This document shows, in pieces, positions 61,901 to 64,000 of a stretch of DNA of 64,000 nt. The notes under the pieces were generated by a model. The model did no database searches. It saw only the letters and a program-made list of their open reading frames with translations, and was not told the origin of the DNA. The stretch spans positions 7,236 through 71,235 of the forward strand of contig MPNW01000464.1 in assembly GCA_011800805.1 (NCBI GenBank). Reading direction: 5' to 3'. The translations under genes were made by a program, and so were the position numbers. Source of the stretch: Hirudo medicinalis (taxonomy: Eukaryota; Annelida; Clitellata; Hirudinida; Hirudinidae). Each line of letters begins with the position of its first letter. Positions within the stretch are counted from its first letter, which is position 1.

Positions 61901-62964
61901 CTGGGTTTCGAACTCAACATATTATGAGTGATGCCATTACCGCCATATGCAGAAACGCAACCCATTTGGCCATACTGCACGCCACATTTCGCCAATATCC
62001 TCTGCTAAAAGATCTAGCGAAACTAGAAATCCATGGTTAATTAGCCAGGCAATTACCTATAACTAGAGTATTTTAGATAGTATATGTTAAAGAATGAAAA
62101 TTATTGCAAATATGTTAGGTTTGACCTGTCCAAGGAAGATTTTCTGATGCGTGGCAAAGCATCTGGTGACCAGGTGACACATCCAACTAGGATTCCTGAA
62201 GTATTGAGAAATACATTTCTTGTAGACCCTGTACATTCTAGAGAAAAACTATCACCTACAATAAAACAAAATGGTGAAAATAATTGAAAATAACAAATTT
62301 CAACCACAGAACAAACCACTTCCAACAGCTGCATGAGAATATTTTTTGTTGATGCAGCATCCAAACTCATACTTCATCAGTTTTCCTGGAGGAAAATTAA
62401 CTTCTGGGATCATTACATAACTGTTGATAACAACTGTTCATCTTCATAAACCTAAATAAAGAATAGTACTACAAATTTAACCGAAAAAAACCTCAAAATA
62501 TAAAAAATGGGTTTGTCTCAATTTCTGACCTCAAAAGCTATATTTTCAGGCCAGTGAGTCACTCTGACATTCAATATTTCTCTTAATCTAACAGTAAAAT
62601 CCTGTTCCAGATTTCTTCAACCAATTACCATTAACTCAAATCACATTCAAATTATTGCAAAAATAAAAAGGACAATTCATACCTTTTATCTGTTCTACCT
62701 ACAATTTTTCCATTATATACAACCTTTACATGCAATATACACTGGCTAACTTCAATTCTTCGAAGCTGTTCTTCTCTGCATAAGGTTTTTTTAATTATAA
62801 ATTGCAAATATAATATAATCAAATAAATAAACAATTATAATAAATATAATATATATCAAATAAAATATCAATTTCATAATTCTAAGGTTACAATTACATT
62901 GGACATTCTTTGATTGGAGTGATAACTGCATCTCCTGACAAATGCAAGACAATTTTTGGTTCAC
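45322..62964 (-). CDS. CC2D2A: CC2D2A, ciliary transition-zone protein (3' 23 exons)
   Basis: CC2D2A is part of the tectonic/MKS complex at the ciliary transition zone, where it gates membrane proteins into cilia; human mutations cause Meckel and Joubert syndromes. The exons I can join by homology and phase are, in gene order: 62964-62898, 62775-62683, 62614-62530, 62451-62317, 62255-62126, 59641-59503, 58120-57902, 57830-57741, 57534-57443, 56666-56502, 56428-56257, 56180-56071, 56002-55916, 55120-55031, 54974-54810, 54751-54551, 54441-54352, 54268-54172, 53934-53780, 46990-46868, 46195-46035, 45661-45586, 45510-45322. They total about 977 codons; the human protein is about 1620, so the N-terminal coiled-coil part lies off the right edge. 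Two exons are out of frame (62451-62317 and 56002-55916). Splice sites are all GT-AG. Confidence 0.92.
46327..46537. mobile_element. Palindromic MITE in a CC2D2A intron
   Basis: Two arms of about 85-90 bp, each other's complement with few differences: the left arm starts CATTTAAATATGTTTTGTTA, and the right arm ends AACAAAACATGTTTAAATG. The loop is about 40 bp. It has no coding capacity. Single-arm relatives occur at 51955-52040 and 3961-4055. Confidence 0.78.
47218..47290. repeat. TA-rich microsatellite
   Basis: Repeated TATACTTTT and TTATTATTATAC words. Confidence 0.65.
47450..48475 (-). mobile_element. hAT transposase relic with BED finger remnant
   Basis: Minus strand, in several frames. 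It opens with a BED-type start ([19 protein letters not shown], 48460-48400), then [20 protein letters not shown] and [20 protein letters not shown] (48191-47889; the AMDCWTS motif matches hAT D-x-WTS). Further on come [16 protein letters not shown] (about 47650) and [14 protein letters not shown] (about 47500, matching RWNSTYLML.R). The C-terminal dimerisation domain is missing. It lies in the long CC2D2A intron. Confidence 0.75.
48481..48650 (-). repeat. tRNA-derived SINE
   Basis: Reading the minus strand: head with an A-box TGGCCAAATGGG, B box GTGTTCGAAACCC, then GCGCCCTTGGGAAGG and ATATAAATG. It directly abuts the 5' side of the hAT relic. Confidence 0.8.
48651..50100. other. Intron sequence of CC2D2A, no gene recognised
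   Basis: AT-rich. The strings at 49580-49620 (complement of GAGACCAACCGAATTTC) resemble 58365-58390 and may be termini of a hAT family. The 65-codon ORF at 49777-49580 is acidic and of unknown origin. Confidence 0.4.
50107..51960 (-). mobile_element. LINE reverse transcriptase region (CR1/Rex-like)
   Basis: Minus strand. Leader block [20 protein letters not shown] (51953-51684), then RT motifs: [56 protein letters not shown] (motif A, catalytic Asp kept), SGVPQ (motif B). Motif C follows in a shifted frame (50999-50595): [11 protein letters not shown], where YADD is expected. The end (50520-50107) has GVQRRATKL and NSLPQDVV, typical of CR1-type C-termini. Stops, two frameshifts and the changed motif C make it inactive. 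Its endonuclease half may be the relic at 10780-11752. Confidence 0.82.
51955..52040. repeat. Single arm of the palindromic MITE family
   Basis: TGTTTTGTTAAAATAAGCTT and CTTGCAGTGTTTTAAGTA match the left arm of 46327-46537. Confidence 0.55.
52041..52660 (-). mobile_element. R2-like LINE, RT start fragment (copy 5)
   Basis: On the minus strand [20 protein letters not shown] (52500-52430) matches the first RT motif of R2-type elements (SAPGPDG.PY). Flanking parts are shifted. It lies downstream of copy 6, although it belongs upstream in an intact element, so they are separate or rearranged. Confidence 0.6.
52810..53610 (-). mobile_element. R2-like LINE, thumb/linker fragment (copy 6)
   Basis: The minus ORF at 53437-52820 contains [20 protein letters not shown], aligned with VQQSQQDKWITREDVAQRSI in copy 1, and an upstream stretch ending [12 protein letters not shown]. 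The sequence at 53440-53560 aligns with 26900-27040. The zinc knuckle and endonuclease are lost. Confidence 0.65.
53780..54974 (-). CDS. CC2D2A: CC2D2A block 4: transglutaminase-like domain (5 exons)
   Basis: [73 protein letters not shown] and [13 protein letters not shown] are near-diagnostic for CC2D2A. This region resembles an inactive transglutaminase fold ([14 protein letters not shown]). The donor of exon 54751-54551 is taken as CTT|GTAGGT because it keeps the phase. Confidence 0.92.
55031..56666 (-). CDS. CC2D2A: CC2D2A block 3: second C2 domain (5 exons)
   Basis: [12 protein letters not shown], then [36 protein letters not shown] and [12 protein letters not shown] form a C2 fold. [16 protein letters not shown] closes it. 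In exon 56002-55916 the frame moves near TTGCAATGACC (about 55965); one missing A would restore both frame and phase. Confidence 0.88.
56936..57075 (-). repeat. tRNA-derived SINE
   Basis: Same layout as 61799-61985: complement of CCCATTTGGCC (A box) and a degraded B box (GGGATGTGAACATG on the plus strand), then CCAAGGGCGCT. It lies in a CC2D2A intron. Confidence 0.75.
57443..59641 (-). CDS. CC2D2A: CC2D2A block 2: linker region (4 exons)
   Basis: Exon 59641-59503 has the strongly conserved [18 protein letters not shown] and [10 protein letters not shown]. Exon 58120-57902 has [16 protein letters not shown] and [17 protein letters not shown]. Exons 57830-57741 and 57534-57443 are helical and charged ([28 protein letters not shown]). 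Phases match across all four. Confidence 0.85.
58121..59502 (-). other. CC2D2A intron with MITE
   Basis: Holds a stretch resembling 49580-49620 (GACCGACCAAATTTCGGTTT), an ORF of 69 codons at 58671-58880 of unknown origin, and the TIR element listed next. Confidence 0.6.
59233..59409. mobile_element. Small TIR element (Tc1/pogo-type MITE)
   Basis: 177 bp with imperfect terminal inverted repeats of about 27 bp (CCATATTTCCCCATGTATAA at the left; the right end, reversed, is CCCTAATTCCCTATGTATAA). TA lies on both sides as a target duplication. It is non-coding. TA duplication suggests mobilisation by a Tc1/mariner or pogo transposase. Confidence 0.75.
59850..59910 (+). repeat. SINE 3' fragment
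   Basis: CAAGGGAGCGCCCTTGAGTA and the following CACTATATAAAC match the SINE body. The head is missing. Confidence 0.5.
60356..61555 (+). mobile_element. Tc1-like transposon (family 1), near full length
   Basis: 1200 bp between TA dinucleotides. Terminal inverted repeats of about 27 bp include TCCAATATAGATAGGAAGT at the left and the complement TCCAAAATAGATAGGGAGT at the right. The transposase on the plus strand is broken by frameshifts but recognisable: [20 protein letters not shown] (helix-turn-helix), NIIFADE (first Asp), VYQKDNAPN (second Asp) and [14 protein letters not shown] (Glu; the DD34E type of Tc1). The N-terminal ~35 residues are deleted compared with the copy at 17090. It is in a CC2D2A intron. 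Confidence 0.9.
61799..61985 (-). repeat. tRNA-derived SINE, best preserved minus-strand copy
   Basis: Minus strand: A box TGGCCAAATGGG, B box GAGTTCGAAACCC, then GCGCCCTTGGGAAGG and two TATATAAATG words, the same body as at 31416 and 48481. Confidence 0.82.
62126..62964 (-). CDS. CC2D2A: CC2D2A block 1: first C2-like domain (5 exons)
   Basis: Reads [77 protein letters not shown], then after a frame break [12 protein letters not shown], and finally [15 protein letters not shown] with [11 protein letters not shown]. The order matches the C2-like region of vertebrate CC2D2A (ECPVVEQKRR, YWPE, LEVYE, PIPE, VGS). In exon 62451-62317 the frame slips near 62415-62425 (ATGTAATGATC); an insertion of TAATG or loss of one base would explain it and restore the exon's phase. 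Confidence 0.85.
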
Positions 62965-64000
62965 CTTTGAGAAAACAAATTAATTTTAATTTTATATATA
63001 AGCACATCTGTTGAGTGAATCCAAGCAGGATGTAGATTATATTTTGATTACAAAAAATTAAAAAAATTAAAATGAAACCAGCAGGTTAGAAGCCCTCCTT
63101 TGAAAAACACTGTGCAATGGCTTTATAAGAAAAATTTTAAACTAAGGTGCTAACTAAACAAAGGATGCTAAATTTGGTACAGCATTGATTATCCCAGCAT
63201 CAATTATCTAAATCTTTGAGATATTTTTAAAAAACCAGCCCAAAGCAAATAAATCCCACTTCAAGGATGGGGGAATTAAACTCATTTGATGAAAATTTTA
63301 ACAATTTTTGATGCTTCCAAATCTATAATATAAAACAGAAAATTCATGTGTATGTCTGTCCCAAGAACTCCTCCTCCCAAATGGTGATTGGTAGCGACTT
63401 GAAACTGTTACACATCATTCTCTATGTCATTAGTAGGTCAACCATGCTATTTTCAATTTTCATCTTTCAAGTTTTCCAGCTTTCACTTTTTCCTAAATTG
63501 CATACCAGAGACATACCATTAGACTTTAAACTGTCTAATGTTTTAAAATTCTTCATTTTATAATTGCACAGTAGGGCATTTCATGATATAATGCAAAAAA
63601 TAAATATTTTTAATTTTCAAAGTGCACCCATTCCATGCTATTAAACAAATGAAAACAAACTAAAAAAAAAAACAAATGTTTGCATACATTTTATAAAATT
63701 TGAACCCACCTAGTTTGAATATCATTCCATGTTGGGAAATTTAACTAAACATATATCAAATGTGTTTTCTGTGTTCATTATTCATCTAAAGAATAATTTT
63801 TCTCAACTGAAACTGTTTTTGTATTGATGAATGCTTATGCCTTTAAATTTAACAAAAAACATTCCACATTGCACTGGGATGATAAACTTGTTCCTGACAT
63901 TCGATAAGAAAACAAAGAACATCTGGGAATTTTTGTTTCAGGCATGCCTGAATATGAACAAGGTAAACTTGCTACTCCTGTCATCACTAAAACTTCAGGT
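62965..64000 (-). other. CC2D2A intron or upstream part, no exon recognised
   Basis: The next CC2D2A exon upstream must end in one base before 62964 (phase 1). I could not find it with confidence in these 1 kb. ORFs on the plus strand (63348-63563) have no motif. Confidence 0.4.

Overview
The window looks like nuclear DNA from an AT-rich invertebrate animal. Reasons: split genes with GT-AG introns (some only 62-65 bp), a glutamate-receptor gene, a ciliary transition-zone gene, a retina-type tetraspanin, and a dense mix of Tc1, hAT, LINE, LTR and tRNA-derived SINE relics. The sequence alone does not fix the phylum. Three runs of N and several single-site frameshifts suggest a draft assembly, so some 'broken' genes may be sequence errors.

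Four host genes are supported. (1) A group II metabotropic glutamate receptor on the minus strand, 6438-9419, in three exons, with one frameshift just after TM1. (2) A peripherin/RDS-type tetraspanin on the plus strand, 19086-23139, five exons with consistent splice phases and no breaks. (3) A pyruvate kinase on the plus strand, 30398-37291, eight recognised exons. The first and last exons were not found, and one splice donor reads GC instead of GT. (4) CC2D2A on the minus strand, 45322-62964. At least 23 exons cover about the last 977 codons, and the N-terminal part lies beyond the right edge. Two of its exons carry frameshifts.

The rest is mostly transposon debris. 1-1195: end of a Ty3/gypsy-like element, then a Tc1 3' end. 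2.5-6.0 kb: LINE RNase H fragment and two LTR relics. 10-14 kb: Tc1 end and a LINE ORF1/endonuclease remnant. 16.6-17.4 kb: a Tc1 transposase relic. 24.0-24.8 kb: an LTR with an assembly gap. 25.4-29.1 kb: two copies of an R2-like LINE with a restriction-like endonuclease (RLE), on opposite strands, with a hAT fragment between them. 31.2-32.1 kb: another copy of this LINE with a SINE inserted in its 3' UTR. 38.0-43.6 kb: a decayed LTR retrotransposon on the minus strand, with a younger solo LTR nested in its 3' LTR and a Tc1 in its body. 43.6-44.5 kb: LINE RNase H and a SINE. The 6.8-kb CC2D2A intron (46991-53779) is packed with hAT, SINE and LINE pieces.

The four genes have unrelated jobs (neurotransmitter sensing, photoreceptor-type membrane organisation, glycolysis, ciliary gating) and alternate in strand, so nothing suggests co-regulation. 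No new genetic system was found. The most unusual observations are a solo LTR nine bases from a pyruvate kinase exon, the nested LTR and SINE insertions with visible target-site duplications, two hairpin/TIR MITEs in CC2D2A introns, and the frameshifts in otherwise well-preserved genes.
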